64,000 nt of DNA from Bradyrhizobium cosmicum. Its GTDB lineage: Bacteria > Pseudomonadota > Alphaproteobacteria > Rhizobiales > Xanthobacteraceae. Below the pieces are notes generated by a model. The model searched no databases. It was not told the DNA's origin and worked only from the letters and a program-made list of their open reading frames with translations. Of the stretch, positions 33,961-42,241 are shown piece by piece (position 1 is the stretch's first letter; every line of letters begins with the position of its first letter). Where the stretch lies: assembly GCF_007290395.2 (NCBI RefSeq), contig NZ_CP041656.2, positions 2,046,001 to 2,110,000 of the forward strand, in the 5' to 3' direction. The translations under genes were made by a program, and so were the position numbers.

Positions 33961-34665
33961 ATGAATAAGTCCGCCCCACCGACTGTTGTCCTTGTCCACG
34001 GCGCGTGGGCGGACGGTTCGAGCTGGCGGCTCGTCATCCCATATCTGCTCAAGAAGAATATTCCGGTGGTGGCGGTCCAGAATCCCACGAGTTCGCTCGC
34101 CGACGATGTTGCCGCGACGAACCGCGCGCTGAACGCGATCGCTGGACCGGTGGTTCTCGTCGGCCATAGCTGGGGCGGCGCCGTGATCACCCAGGCGGGA
34201 AACGATCCGAAAGTGAAGGCCCTGGTGTATGTCGCGGCCTTTGCGCCGAAGGTCGGCGAATCGGTCGGCGATCTCGTGGGATCGTATCCGCCGCCGCCGG
34301 GGCTGGCCCAGATCATCGACGATGGCTCCGGCTACCTCAAATTGAGCGTCGATGGATGGATCAATGATGTCGGACAGGATTTGCCGGCGGACGAAGCGCG
34401 CATGCTGGCCGTCCTTCAGCCCCCGCTGTCGGCGACAACGTTTGGCGAAAAGATCACCGAAGCGGCCTGGTCGACCCGTCCGAACTGGTACATCGTTTCC
34501 GCCGAGGATCGCGTCGTCAGCATCGAGCTTCAGCGGCAGTTCGCGGTCAGGATGAACGCCAAGACCACTGAACTCAAGGCCAGCCATCTCTCCTTGCTGT
34601 CGATGCCGGCGGCAGTCGCCGATGTCGTTCTTGACGCGGTGAGCGTCACGGCGGCGCAGACCTGA
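33961..34665 (+). CDS. Alpha/beta hydrolase, Ser type (esterase-like)
   Basis: A 234-residue enzyme of the small salicylate-esterase/hydroxynitrile-lyase-like group: L-V-H-G-A-W-A-D-G-S-S-W at residues 11-22, nucleophile Ser70 in V-G-H-S-W-G-G, and the late A-S-H-L-S-L-L segment with the catalytic His. A-E-D-R near residue 180 holds the likely acid. The start follows AAAGGAGC. Substrate unknown. It sits downstream of the AraC regulator and upstream of a hydrolase pseudogene on the opposite strand. Confidence 0.85.
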   Translation: MNKSAPPTVVLVHGAWADGSSWRLVIPYLLKKNIPVVAVQNPTSSLADDVAATNRALNAIAGPVVLVGHSWGGAVITQAGNDPKVKALVYVAAFAPKVGESVGDLVGSYPPPPGLAQIIDDGSGYLKLSVDGWINDVGQDLPADEARMLAVLQPPLSATTFGEKITEAAWSTRPNWYIVSAEDRVVSIELQRQFAVRMNAKTTELKASHLSLLSMPAAVADVVLDAVSVTAAQT

Positions 34666-34681
34666 AACTCCGGCCGGTAAA

Positions 34682-34723
34682 CGCGGCGGGCTGGATCTCA
34701 TGTGGGAGAACTCGCCCGCCGCG
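34682..34723 (+). terminator. Hairpin after the Ser-type hydrolase
   Basis: CGCGGCGGGC (34682-34691) pairs with GCCCGCCGCG (34714-34723) with a 22-nt loop, 16 nt after the stop. No T-run follows directly, so its strength is uncertain. Confidence 0.5.
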
Positions 34724-34808
34724 ATGGCCGCGGGATTTTCGGGTGACGGTGCAGCGCAAAACGAAGCCGCGGCGCCGTCACCCGAAGGAGCATCTCGCCT
34801 CGCCGCCT

Positions 34809-35105
34809 TCAGCCCTTGATGAAGGCGAGAAGATCGGCGTTGATTGTTTCGGCCTGCGTCGTCGGCATTCCGTGCGGAAAGCCCTTGTCTTTAGCGTACT
34901 GCTCTTCAGAAGCTTGGCACGAAGTGGTTCGGAATCCGCGTACGGGACGATCTGATCGTCGTCGCCATGCATCACCAGGACGGGAAGCTCGATCTTCTTC
35001 AAATCCTCGGTGAAGTCGGTCTGCGAGAAGGCGACGTCTCCATCATAGTGCGCCTTGGCACTACCCGTCATGCACTGCCGCCACCAGTTCTGGATGATTT
35101 CCTCG
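34809..35105 (-). pseudogene. Haloperoxidase-like alpha/beta hydrolase, C-terminal remnant with a frameshift
   Basis: Read on the minus strand, the family C-terminal part is clear: I-I-Q-N-W-W-R-Q-C-M, then A-K-A-H-Y-D, then F-S-Q-T-D-F-T-E-D-L-K-K-I, then P-V-L-V-M-H-G-D-D-D-Q-I-V-P-Y near 34930-35000. Around 34887 four bases appear lost, shifting the frame; the true ending (K-G-F-P-H-G-M-P-T-T, then L-L-A-F-I-K-G and stop at 34809) is intact in another frame. Upstream of 35105 the frame meets a TGA and similarity fades, so the N-terminal half with the Ser nucleophile is gone. A dead non-heme chloroperoxidase/esterase gene. Confidence 0.75.
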
Positions 35106-35411
35106 ACCGGCTGCGCGCCACGATTCTGTCACAGGCGAAACTCGCGGAGCCGCCGTGGTTCGCGTGCAAGGTTGCGGATGAGAAGGAGCTTGGCTTGCAC
35201 GATCTGCGCGTCGTTTGGACAAGCTGGCGATCTCCGACCGGCACGGCGGACCTGCGCCCGGCAATTCGCCGCACCTGAGTGATCATCGTGCCGAAATCCA
35301 AGCGGCGACGAAATCGTCCAAGCGTTGGCCGGCGTTCAGGGTTCACGATGCAGCCGCCCGTCCATCCCCTTTCGCTCGATCGCTCATGCCGATCGCAAGG
35401 AGAATTTCTCG
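35106..35411. other. Non-coding or degraded stretch upstream of the isochorismatase-like gene
   Basis: No intact gene. The left part may be decayed sequence of the hydrolase pseudogene. The right end carries AAGGAGA before the start at 35412. Confidence 0.4.
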
Positions 35412-36062
35412 ATGTCGAAACTCGATATGCTCACCCCTGGCAACAGCGCGATCGCACTGATCGACTATCAGCCGGCCATGTTCCAGGGCGTTCAATCGCA
35501 TGACCGCCTGGTCACGGTTAACAACGTCCAGATCCTGGCAAAGGCCGCCAAGCTCTTCAAAATCCCGACCGTGCTGACCACGGTGGCGCGGGATTCGTTT
35601 TCCGGACCTTTCATGCCGGAGGTCGCCGAGCTGTTTCCGAAGCACGATATCATCGACCGCACGTCGATGAATTCGTGGCTCGATGCGAACTTCCGCAAGG
35701 CTGTGGCTGCCACCGGCCGCAAGAAGTTCGTGATTGCCGGTCTCTGGACCGAGGCTTGCGTGATCTTTCCGACCTTGGACATGCTCAAGGAAGGTTACGA
35801 GATCTACATTGCCGCCGATGCCTGCGGCGACCTTTCGCTCGAAGCACACAACCGCGCCATGGAGCGCGCCATCCAGGCAGGGGCGGTCCCCATCACCTCG
35901 TCGCAATACGCCTACGAGCTTCAGCAGGACTGGGCGCGCAGCGAGACCTACGAAGGAATGATGGACATTCAACGCGCGCATTCGCCCTACGGAATCCAGA
36001 TCCGCTTCTCGAAATGGGCACTCGGCGAGCACGCCTCCGAAGGGGGCACGAAAGCCGGCTGA
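35412..36062 (+). CDS. Isochorismatase-family cysteine hydrolase (YcaC-like)
   Basis: A 216-residue enzyme with the catalytic triad visible: Asp18 in A-L-I-D-Y-Q-P-A-M, Lys104/105 in G-R-K-K-F-V-I-A-G and Cys116 in G-L-W-T-E-A-C-V. This is the YcaC-type subgroup of cysteine hydrolases acting on amides or related small substrates. The start at 35412 has AAGGAGA at a good distance. It is first in an operon-like series up to 41777. Confidence 0.88.
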   Translation: MSKLDMLTPGNSAIALIDYQPAMFQGVQSHDRLVTVNNVQILAKAAKLFKIPTVLTTVARDSFSGPFMPEVAELFPKHDIIDRTSMNSWLDANFRKAVAATGRKKFVIAGLWTEACVIFPTLDMLKEGYEIYIAADACGDLSLEAHNRAMERAIQAGAVPITSSQYAYELQQDWARSETYEGMMDIQRAHSPYGIQIRFSKWALGEHASEGGTKAG

Positions 36063-36087
36063 CCTCCTCCAATCGCGGATCGCCGTG

Positions 36088-36378
36088 ATGAAAATCTATC
36101 TGTTGTCGCTTGGCGCCGGCCTTTTGGTCGGCGTCATCTACAGCCTTCTCAACGTGCGCTCGCCCGCGCCTCCGCTGGTCGCGCTGGTCGGGCTTCTCGG
36201 TATCCTCGCCGGTGAGCAGATCGTTCCGGTGGCCCGACAGCTGCTGTCCGGACACGGACTGGCCTCGGCGTGGGAGCAAGCCAAGTGCGCTCCGCACATG
36301 TTCGGCATGCTGCCCGGTCGTCAAAACGGCCAATCGAAAAATGCCGCCTCGGTGGACGGCGTGGAGAAACATTTATGA
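36088..36378 (+). CDS. XapX-domain small membrane protein (DUF1427)
   Basis: A 96-residue protein with two hydrophobic helices (L-L-S-L-G-A-G-L-L-V-G-V-I-Y-S and P-L-V-A-L-V-G-L-L-G-I-L-A-G-E-Q) and P-A-P-P between them; the pattern G-L-L-G-I-L-x-G-E-Q-x-x-P is the XapX domain. ATG 36088, or the GTG just before it at 36085, is the start. Its stop overlaps the amidohydrolase start by 4 nt. The domain is often found next to YcaC-like and amidohydrolase genes; role unknown. Confidence 0.82.
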   Translation: MKIYLLSLGAGLLVGVIYSLLNVRSPAPPLVALVGLLGILAGEQIVPVARQLLSGHGLASAWEQAKCAPHMFGMLPGRQNGQSKNAASVDGVEKHL

Positions 36379-38261
36379 GCATCGCCCCCGATATCATCCT
36401 GCATCGTGGTCTGTTCACGACGCTCGATCGCTCGAACCCGACGGCTTCGGCAGTCGCGATCGCTGGCGGACGCTTCGTCGCCGTCGGACACGATCACGAC
36501 GTGATGAAGCTCGCCGGTCCCTCGACCAGGATCGTCGATCTGAGAGGGCGGCGGGTGCTGCCCGGTCTGATCGACAATCACCTCCACATCATTCGCGGTG
36601 GCCTGAACTTCAACATGGAGCTCCGCTGGGACGGCGTGCGCTCGCTCGCGGATGCGATGGACATGTTGAAGCGCCAGGTCGCCGTCACGCCGCCGCCGCA
36701 ATGGGTGAGGGTGGTCGGCGGGTTCACCGAGCACCAGTTCGTCGAGAAGCGGCTTCCGACCATCGACGAGCTCAATGCCGTCGCGCCGGATACGCCGGTC
36801 TTCCTGTTGCATCTGTACGATCGCGCCATTCTCAACGGCGCGGCTCTGCGCGCCGTCGGCTATGCCAAGGATACGCCGGAACCGCCGGGGGGCGAGATCA
36901 CGCGCGATGCCATGGGCAATCCGACCGGCCTGCTGCTCGCAAAGCCCAATGCCAACATTCTCTATGCGACCCTCGCCAAGGGGCCGAAACTTCCCTTCGA
37001 CTATCAGGTCAATTCGACGCGTCATTTCATGCGCGAACTGAACCGGCTCGGCGTCACCGGCGCGATCGACGCCGGCGGCGGATTCCAGAACTATCCCGAC
37101 GACTACGCGGTCATCCAGAAGTTGAGCGACGAAGGCCTCCTGACGATACGGCTGGCCTACAACCTTTTCACCCAGAAGCCCAAGGGCGAGAAGGAGGACT
37201 TCCTGAACTGGACGAAAACCTCGAAGTACAAGCAGGGCGACGACTATTTCCGGCACAACGGTGCCGGCGAGATGCTGGTGTTCTCGGCAGCTGATTTCGA
37301 GGACTTCCGGGTCGCGCGTCCGGACATGCCTGCGGAGATGGAAGGCGAGCTTGAGGAGGTCGTTCGCGTCCTCGTTCAGAACAAATGGCCGTGGCGGCTT
37401 CACGCGACCTACGACGAGACGATCTCACGGGCGCTGGACGTGTTCGAGCGGGTCGACCAGGACATGCCGCTGGCAGGCTTGCACTGGTTCTTCGATCACG
37501 CCGAGACGATTTCGGACCAGTCGATCGATCGCATCGCGGCGCTCGGCGGCGGCATCGCCGTGCAGCACCGGATGGCCTATCAAGGCGAATACTTCGTCGA
37601 ACGCTACGGGGCGGGAGCCGCCGAGGCCACGCCGCCGGTCAAGAAGATCATCGACAAGGGTGTCAAGGTGTCGGCCGGGACCGACGCGACGCGCGTGGCT
37701 TCCTACAATCCGTGGGTCTCTTTGTCCTGGCTCGTCACCGGCCGGACCGTCGGCGGATTGCGGATTACGCCCCAGCGCAATTGTCTGGATCGCGAGACGG
37801 CGCTGCGGATGTGGACCGAGAACGTGACGTGGTTCTCGAACGAAGAGGGTAACAAGGGCCGGATCCAGGTCGGCCAGCTCGCCGACCTCATCGTCCCCGA
37901 TCGCGACTACTTCTCCTGTAGCGAGGCCGAGATCGCCGATACGACCTCGCTACTCACCATGGTCGGAGGCAGGATCGTCTATGGCGTTGGAGACTTCTCC
38001 AGGCTGGAGAGCGTCACGCCGCCGCCCGCCATGCCGGACTGGTCACCGGTCCGTCGCTTCGGCGGGTACGCGGCCTGGGCCGACGACAAGGCAAAGGCGA
38101 AGGAAACAAATCTGGCCATGAAGGCCATGCAGATGTGCGGCTGCGCCAATTCCTGCGGCGTCCACGGACACGATCACGCGACGGCCTGGTCGAGCCGGTT
38201 GCCGGTTTCAGACCTGCGAAGCTTTTGGGGGGCGCTGGGATGCGCCTGCTGGGCGGTCTGA
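36375..38261 (+). CDS. Amidohydrolase, YtcJ type, with Cys/His-rich C-terminal tail
   Basis: A 628-residue metal-dependent hydrolase of the amidohydrolase_3 group. The barrel's first metal motif is D-N-H-L-H (His69, His71); L-H-A-T-Y-D near residue 341, W-F-F-D-H-A-E near residue 373 and S-A-G-T-D-A-T-R near residue 433 give the later His and Asp ligands. YtcJ-like enzymes are predicted N-acyl or amide hydrolases of broad range. After the catalytic domain there is a distinctive tail with C588, C590, C594, H597, H599 and H601, followed by ~27 residues. It is translationally coupled to XapX and followed one base later by DoxX. Confidence 0.87.
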   Translation: MSIAPDIILHRGLFTTLDRSNPTASAVAIAGGRFVAVGHDHDVMKLAGPSTRIVDLRGRRVLPGLIDNHLHIIRGGLNFNMELRWDGVRSLADAMDMLKRQVAVTPPPQWVRVVGGFTEHQFVEKRLPTIDELNAVAPDTPVFLLHLYDRAILNGAALRAVGYAKDTPEPPGGEITRDAMGNPTGLLLAKPNANILYATLAKGPKLPFDYQVNSTRHFMRELNRLGVTGAIDAGGGFQNYPDDYAVIQKLSDEGLLTIRLAYNLFTQKPKGEKEDFLNWTKTSKYKQGDDYFRHNGAGEMLVFSAADFEDFRVARPDMPAEMEGELEEVVRVLVQNKWPWRLHATYDETISRALDVFERVDQDMPLAGLHWFFDHAETISDQSIDRIAALGGGIAVQHRMAYQGEYFVERYGAGAAEATPPVKKIIDKGVKVSAGTDATRVASYNPWVSLSWLVTGRTVGGLRITPQRNCLDRETALRMWTENVTWFSNEEGNKGRIQVGQLADLIVPDRDYFSCSEAEIADTTSLLTMVGGRIVYGVGDFSRLESVTPPPAMPDWSPVRRFGGYAAWADDKAKAKETNLAMKAMQMCGCANSCGVHGHDHATAWSSRLPVSDLRSFWGALGCACWAV

Positions 38262-38262
38262 C

Positions 38263-38730
38263 ATGCCTGACGCAGCGACACCGAACTGGATCTCGGCGAT
38301 CCTGCGCTGGCCGCTGCTGTGGCATGCGGCCAGGCTGGCCCTGGTCTCGGCTTATCTGCTCGGCGGCTTGACCAAACTGCTCGATTTCGCGGGCGCGGTG
38401 GCTGAGCAGGAACACTTCGGCCTGTATCCGGGCTGGCTGTGGGCGGCCGCCGCGATCGTGGTCGAACTCGGCGGGTCTCTTCTGGTCGTCGTGAATCGTT
38501 TCGTGTGGCTGGGGGTCGGCGGGCTCGGCGTCCTGACGTTCGTCGCGATGCTCACCGCAAACGCTTTCTGGACCATGGGTGGCCATGAGAGGTTCATGGC
38601 CACGAATGCCTTCTTCGAACACCTCGGCTTGATCGGGGGGCTCATCGTCGTATCTATCGTGTCCGGCGAGGCGCGCCCTTGTTCTGGCCACGTGGTGCGA
38701 TCTCAGACCGTCCAAGGAGTTTCTCGATGA
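38263..38730 (+). CDS. DoxX-family membrane protein
   Basis: A 155-residue protein with four hydrophobic helices. R-L-A-L-V-S-A-Y-L-L-G-G-L-T-K-L-L-D-F is the DoxX opening and helix 2 has A-I-V-V-E-L-G-G-S-L-L-V-V. DoxX proteins form membrane subunits of small oxidoreductase or thiosulfate/quinone-linked complexes. Its stop overlaps the next start by 4 nt. Confidence 0.82.
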   Translation: MPDAATPNWISAILRWPLLWHAARLALVSAYLLGGLTKLLDFAGAVAEQEHFGLYPGWLWAAAAIVVELGGSLLVVVNRFVWLGVGGLGVLTFVAMLTANAFWTMGGHERFMATNAFFEHLGLIGGLIVVSIVSGEARPCSGHVVRSQTVQGVSR

Positions 38731-39659
38731 AATCGACAAGGATTTTCACGCTGCTGGCGTTCGCCGCGGCCGTTGCTGCGATAACGCCGGTCTCGGCAAA
38801 GGAAGCAACGAAGTCCAGAGAGACGGGGATCGCCGTCGCGCCCCAATACGACACGACGCACGTCTACGTGGCGCCGGAGGATGTGGACAAGTTCGTGTCG
38901 AGCTTTCTGGCGACCTTCGGCGGCAAGAGCACCAAGCAGGTGGTGGCGACAGTTACGCCGACGCCGAGCAGCAGCACGTCGCAGCTGTTGCAGACGCCGG
39001 TCGGCACCGTCTCGCTGTTCGGCTTCAAGACGCCGATCCCGTATCCGTTTGGCGCCGAACGCAACGGCTATCTGGTTGCGGACATGGACGAGGCAATCAA
39101 GGCGGCGCGCGGTGCGGGCGCTGACGTAATCGTGTCGACCTTCCCGGATCCCATCGGGCGCGATGCCGTGGTCCAGTGGCCCGGCGGGGTCAATCTCCAG
39201 CTCTACTGGCATACGACGAAACCCGACTATGCTCCCTTCGAGCGGATTCCGGAAAATCGCGTATACGTTTCGCCCGACAGGGCCGCCGCTTTTATCCGGA
39301 GTTTTCTTGCATTCTCCCGCGGGAAGGTCCTCTCGGACGAGACGAAGGCGCCTGGTGTCGAGATCGGAAGACCCGATGCGACCTACAGGCGCATCCGGAT
39401 CGAGTCCCCGTTCGGGAAGATGGTTGTCCTGGTCACCGACGGTCATCTGCCCTATCCCTACGGTCGGGAGACGACAGGTTATGAAGTGGCCGACCTCGCC
39501 TCGACTCTCGGCAAGGCAAAGGACGCCGGTGCAACGGTGCTAGTCGAATCCTACGCCTCGAGCGGCCGCTCCGCAGCTTTTGTCATGTTCCCCGGCGGGT
39601 ATGTCGCCGAGATCCATGCGCTTGGCCCGAAGAGTGCATCGCGGTCGGACGGCAAATGA
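38727..39659 (+). CDS. Exported VOC (glyoxalase-like) protein
   Basis: A 310-residue protein with a signal peptide (A-A-A-V-A-A-I-T-P-V-S-A-K) and two VOC-like halves (residues ~40-165 and ~175-300), each with a beta-alpha-beta pattern and ending in V-Q-W-P-G-G-V-N-L-Q-L-Y-W-H and V-M-F-P-G-G-Y-V-A-E-I-H. A secreted VOC protein is unusual because most are cytosolic. It starts after CCAAGGAG inside the end of doxX. Confidence 0.75.
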   Translation: MKSTRIFTLLAFAAAVAAITPVSAKEATKSRETGIAVAPQYDTTHVYVAPEDVDKFVSSFLATFGGKSTKQVVATVTPTPSSSTSQLLQTPVGTVSLFGFKTPIPYPFGAERNGYLVADMDEAIKAARGAGADVIVSTFPDPIGRDAVVQWPGGVNLQLYWHTTKPDYAPFERIPENRVYVSPDRAAAFIRSFLAFSRGKVLSDETKAPGVEIGRPDATYRRIRIESPFGKMVVLVTDGHLPYPYGRETTGYEVADLASTLGKAKDAGATVLVESYASSGRSAAFVMFPGGYVAEIHALGPKSASRSDGK

Positions 39660-39673
39660 GGTGACGTCCGCCG

Positions 39674-41095
39674 ATGCTGGCACGGGGCGATATGCGCAAC
39701 TTCTGGATCGTCCTGACGCTTGCGACACTTGGCGCCGGCGTCGGGTTGGCGCGAGCGGAAGACGGGGACGTTGCGGTCGCCAAGAGGCCCGCGATCCAGG
39801 CGAACCGCTGGGCCGAGGACTGGTCGGTCCTTGCTGATCCGAGGTTGCGGACCGAACCGTTCGACGCGCTCAAATACATCCCGCTTTGGGCCACCGATCC
39901 GAAAAGCTACGTCTCGCTGGGCGCCACGCTGCGTGAACGATTCGAGACCAATGGCTCATCGGCGTTCGGCACCGGCAACACGTCCTCGGACAGCTATCTC
40001 ATCCAGCGTTTGCAGGTCCACGCCGACATTCACTTCAACGAGAACTGGCGCGCCTTCGTTCAACTCGAGGACGATCGAGCCTTCGACAAGCTGAGCATCT
40101 CTCCGGTCGACCAGGACCGCGCCGATCTTCGTCTCGCCTTCCTCGAGTACGTCAACACGTTCTCGGGCGGGACCCTGAAGGCGCGCATCGGACGGCAGGA
40201 CTTCGCTTTCGACCTGCAGCGCTTCGTATCGTCGCGGGATGGACCCAACGTCAGACAGTCATTTGATGCGATCTGGGCCGACTGGGAAACCGGCGTCTGG
40301 CGCTTCATCGGCTTCGTCAGCCGCCCCGTCCAGTACTTCGACGTTCGCCCTTTCGACGACACCTCGAACGACAATTTCCGCTTCAGCACGCTCAGGGTCG
40401 AACGGAAGGTCATGGGTGACAACGAGCTGTCGGGCTATTACTCGCTGTACGAGCGGAAGGGCGCCAGATATCTCGACGCGGTGGGTGACGAAAGCCGTCA
40501 CATTCTGGATGCGAGATTCGCGGGAAAATCCCAACAGTTCGACTGGGATCTCGAGGCCATGGGGCAGGCGGGCCAGGTGGGGGCGAAGGATATCCGTGCC
40601 TGGGCCGTCGGCACGCGGATTGGATACACGTTGACCGGTGTTCCCTGGCTGCCGCGCATCGGCCTCCAGTTCGACGCTGCATCGGGCGACCATCACTCCG
40701 GAGACGGAACGCTGGGAACGTTCAATCCGCTGTTCCCGAATGGCTATTATTTCACGCTGGCCGGTTATACCGGCTACGCGAACATCGTTCATCTCAAACC
40801 CTCCATCACACTAAGTCCGGCGGACCGTCTGAAGGTGATGGCTGCGATCGGCCTGCAATGGCGGGAAACGACGGCCGACGCTATCTACGTCCAGCCGAAC
40901 GTGCCGATCGCCGGTACCGCCGGGACGGGCAGCAACTGGACCGGGGCCTACGGTCAGCTTCGTATCGACTACGCGTTCAGCGATCACCTGACGGGCGCCA
41001 TCGAAGCGGTGCATTTCGACGTCGGTGATACGATCATCCGTGCTGGCGGGCACACCAGCAACTATCTCGGCGTTCAGCTTCAATACGGTTGGTGA
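39674..41095 (+). CDS. Outer-membrane porin, alginate-export (AlgE-like) family
   Basis: A 473-residue exported beta-barrel. The signal peptide is best seen from M-R-N-F-W-I-V-L-T-L (an alternative start at 39692). The mature protein contains L-R-E-R-F-E-T-N, L-Q-V-H-A-D-I-H, G-R-Q-D-F-A-F and many amphipathic strands, ending N-Y-L-G-V-Q-L-Q-Y-G-W with the aromatic C-terminus needed for outer-membrane insertion. The Alginate_exp family exports or imports polar substrates. In this cluster it likely admits the substrate of the amidohydrolase. Confidence 0.8.
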   Translation: MLARGDMRNFWIVLTLATLGAGVGLARAEDGDVAVAKRPAIQANRWAEDWSVLADPRLRTEPFDALKYIPLWATDPKSYVSLGATLRERFETNGSSAFGTGNTSSDSYLIQRLQVHADIHFNENWRAFVQLEDDRAFDKLSISPVDQDRADLRLAFLEYVNTFSGGTLKARIGRQDFAFDLQRFVSSRDGPNVRQSFDAIWADWETGVWRFIGFVSRPVQYFDVRPFDDTSNDNFRFSTLRVERKVMGDNELSGYYSLYERKGARYLDAVGDESRHILDARFAGKSQQFDWDLEAMGQAGQVGAKDIRAWAVGTRIGYTLTGVPWLPRIGLQFDAASGDHHSGDGTLGTFNPLFPNGYYFTLAGYTGYANIVHLKPSITLSPADRLKVMAAIGLQWRETTADAIYVQPNVPIAGTAGTGSNWTGAYGQLRIDYAFSDHLTGAIEAVHFDVGDTIIRAGGHTSNYLGVQLQYGW

Positions 41096-41096
41096 C

Positions 41097-41777
41097 ATGC
41101 CACGCAACATCCTCGCGCTTCCGCTTTTAATGAGCCTGAATGCCGGTTTCGTCGATACCGCCGGCTTCCTTGCGCTTCAGGGTCTCTTTACGGCGCATGT
41201 CACAGGCAATTTCGTGACGTTTGGTGCGGCCATGGTCAACGGAACATCAGGCGGTTTGGCAAAGCTGCTCGCGCTTCCCGTGTTCTGCCTGGTTGTCGTG
41301 ACCACGCGGATGTTCAGCTTCCTGCTGCCGAGGTTAGGCCTGCCGATTTTCCGGTCGATGCTCATCATCAAGACCGCGCTGCTGGCAGCGGGGGGAGCGT
41401 GTGCCGTTCATTTCGGTCCGTTCGCGCAAGGCGATAGCTGGCAAGCAATCCTTACGGGAATGATCCTGGTCGCCGCCATGGCCATCCAGAACGCCGCCCA
41501 TCGCATTCATATGAGCACGGAACCTCCCAGCACGCTCATGACCGGGACAACGACCCAGATCATGATCGACGTCGCCGACGTCCTGCGCGGTGCGCCAGCC
41601 TCCGTGTTGACCATAGCCCGACCGCGCCTTGGCAAGATGGCTGCGAGTGTGGTCGCCTTCGCACTGGGATGTGCCGGCGGCGCCTGTCTCTATGCGGGGT
41701 TTGGGACCTGGTGTTTTCTACTGCCTCCCCTGATAGCATTGCCCGCGGTGTTCCTGGCCAAGGCCGAGCCGAAGTGA
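41097..41777 (+). CDS. DUF1275 (YoaK-like) membrane protein, copy 1
   Basis: A 226-residue protein with six hydrophobic segments. L-S-L-N-A-G-F-V-D-T-A-G-F and T-A-H-V-T-G-N-F-V-T-F-G are the DUF1275 signatures, and M-T-G-T-T-T-Q near residue 149 is the second-half match. The family is annotated as predicted permease; substrate unknown. It starts one base after the porin stop and ends the 35.4-41.8 kb series. A second family member is at 48768-49448. Confidence 0.85.
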   Translation: MPRNILALPLLMSLNAGFVDTAGFLALQGLFTAHVTGNFVTFGAAMVNGTSGGLAKLLALPVFCLVVVTTRMFSFLLPRLGLPIFRSMLIIKTALLAAGGACAVHFGPFAQGDSWQAILTGMILVAAMAIQNAAHRIHMSTEPPSTLMTGTTTQIMIDVADVLRGAPASVLTIARPRLGKMAASVVAFALGCAGGACLYAGFGTWCFLLPPLIALPAVFLAKAEPK

Positions 41778-42241
41778 CCCCTGTGCATCGTCGGAAACTT
41801 TCAACGGCCAGACAATCGCGCGATATGACTTCCGATTGCTCTAACGGGCAGTCCTGGTCCCGCGCAACGAAGGCACTTATCGAGAGGCGTGAGCCCTGCC
41901 AGCTCTTCGAGAAGCGAAGCCACAGCTCGCAAAATCGACCGACCGGGGTTGCGGGTGCTGAAGGCGCGGCCGAACATTCTGGGGGATCACCGCTCCTCCA
42001 ACTCATGGACCCTTAGCGTTTGAAATCGTGACGTATTTTGTGCTTTCCCGAGCGCGAATATTGCTAGCTACGGTTGGTAGCTTACGGTCGAGGCCCTTAG
42101 TTACCTCACCGCCCGCCGGTTTGGCCTGATCACCACTGCAGCTGCGGCAGAATCTCCGCGACCGCTTGACCTGGATCAAGCCCACGGCTGGAGGCCGACG
42201 CTGTCTAGGCGCGCCACTTTACGATTCATGAGCGTCGAGCC
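41778..42241. other. Intergenic region ahead of the AI-2E permease
   Basis: No gene is supported in the first ~385 nt. It contains a FixK/FNR-type box (42166-42179) and, just before the permease start, a mini-frame ATG 42228 to TGA 42245 (M-S-V-E-P) that overlaps the TTG start at 42242. Confidence 0.5.
42166..42179. promoter_or_regulatory. FixK/FNR-type box upstream of the AI-2E permease
   Basis: TTGACCTGGATCAA fits TTGA-N6-TCAA and lies 62 nt before the TTG start at 42242. Confidence 0.75.

Noticed and set aside
41778..42165. Short frames in both directions between DUF1275 and the AI-2E permease
   Set aside because: None has a ribosome site, a signal sequence or a recognisable domain.
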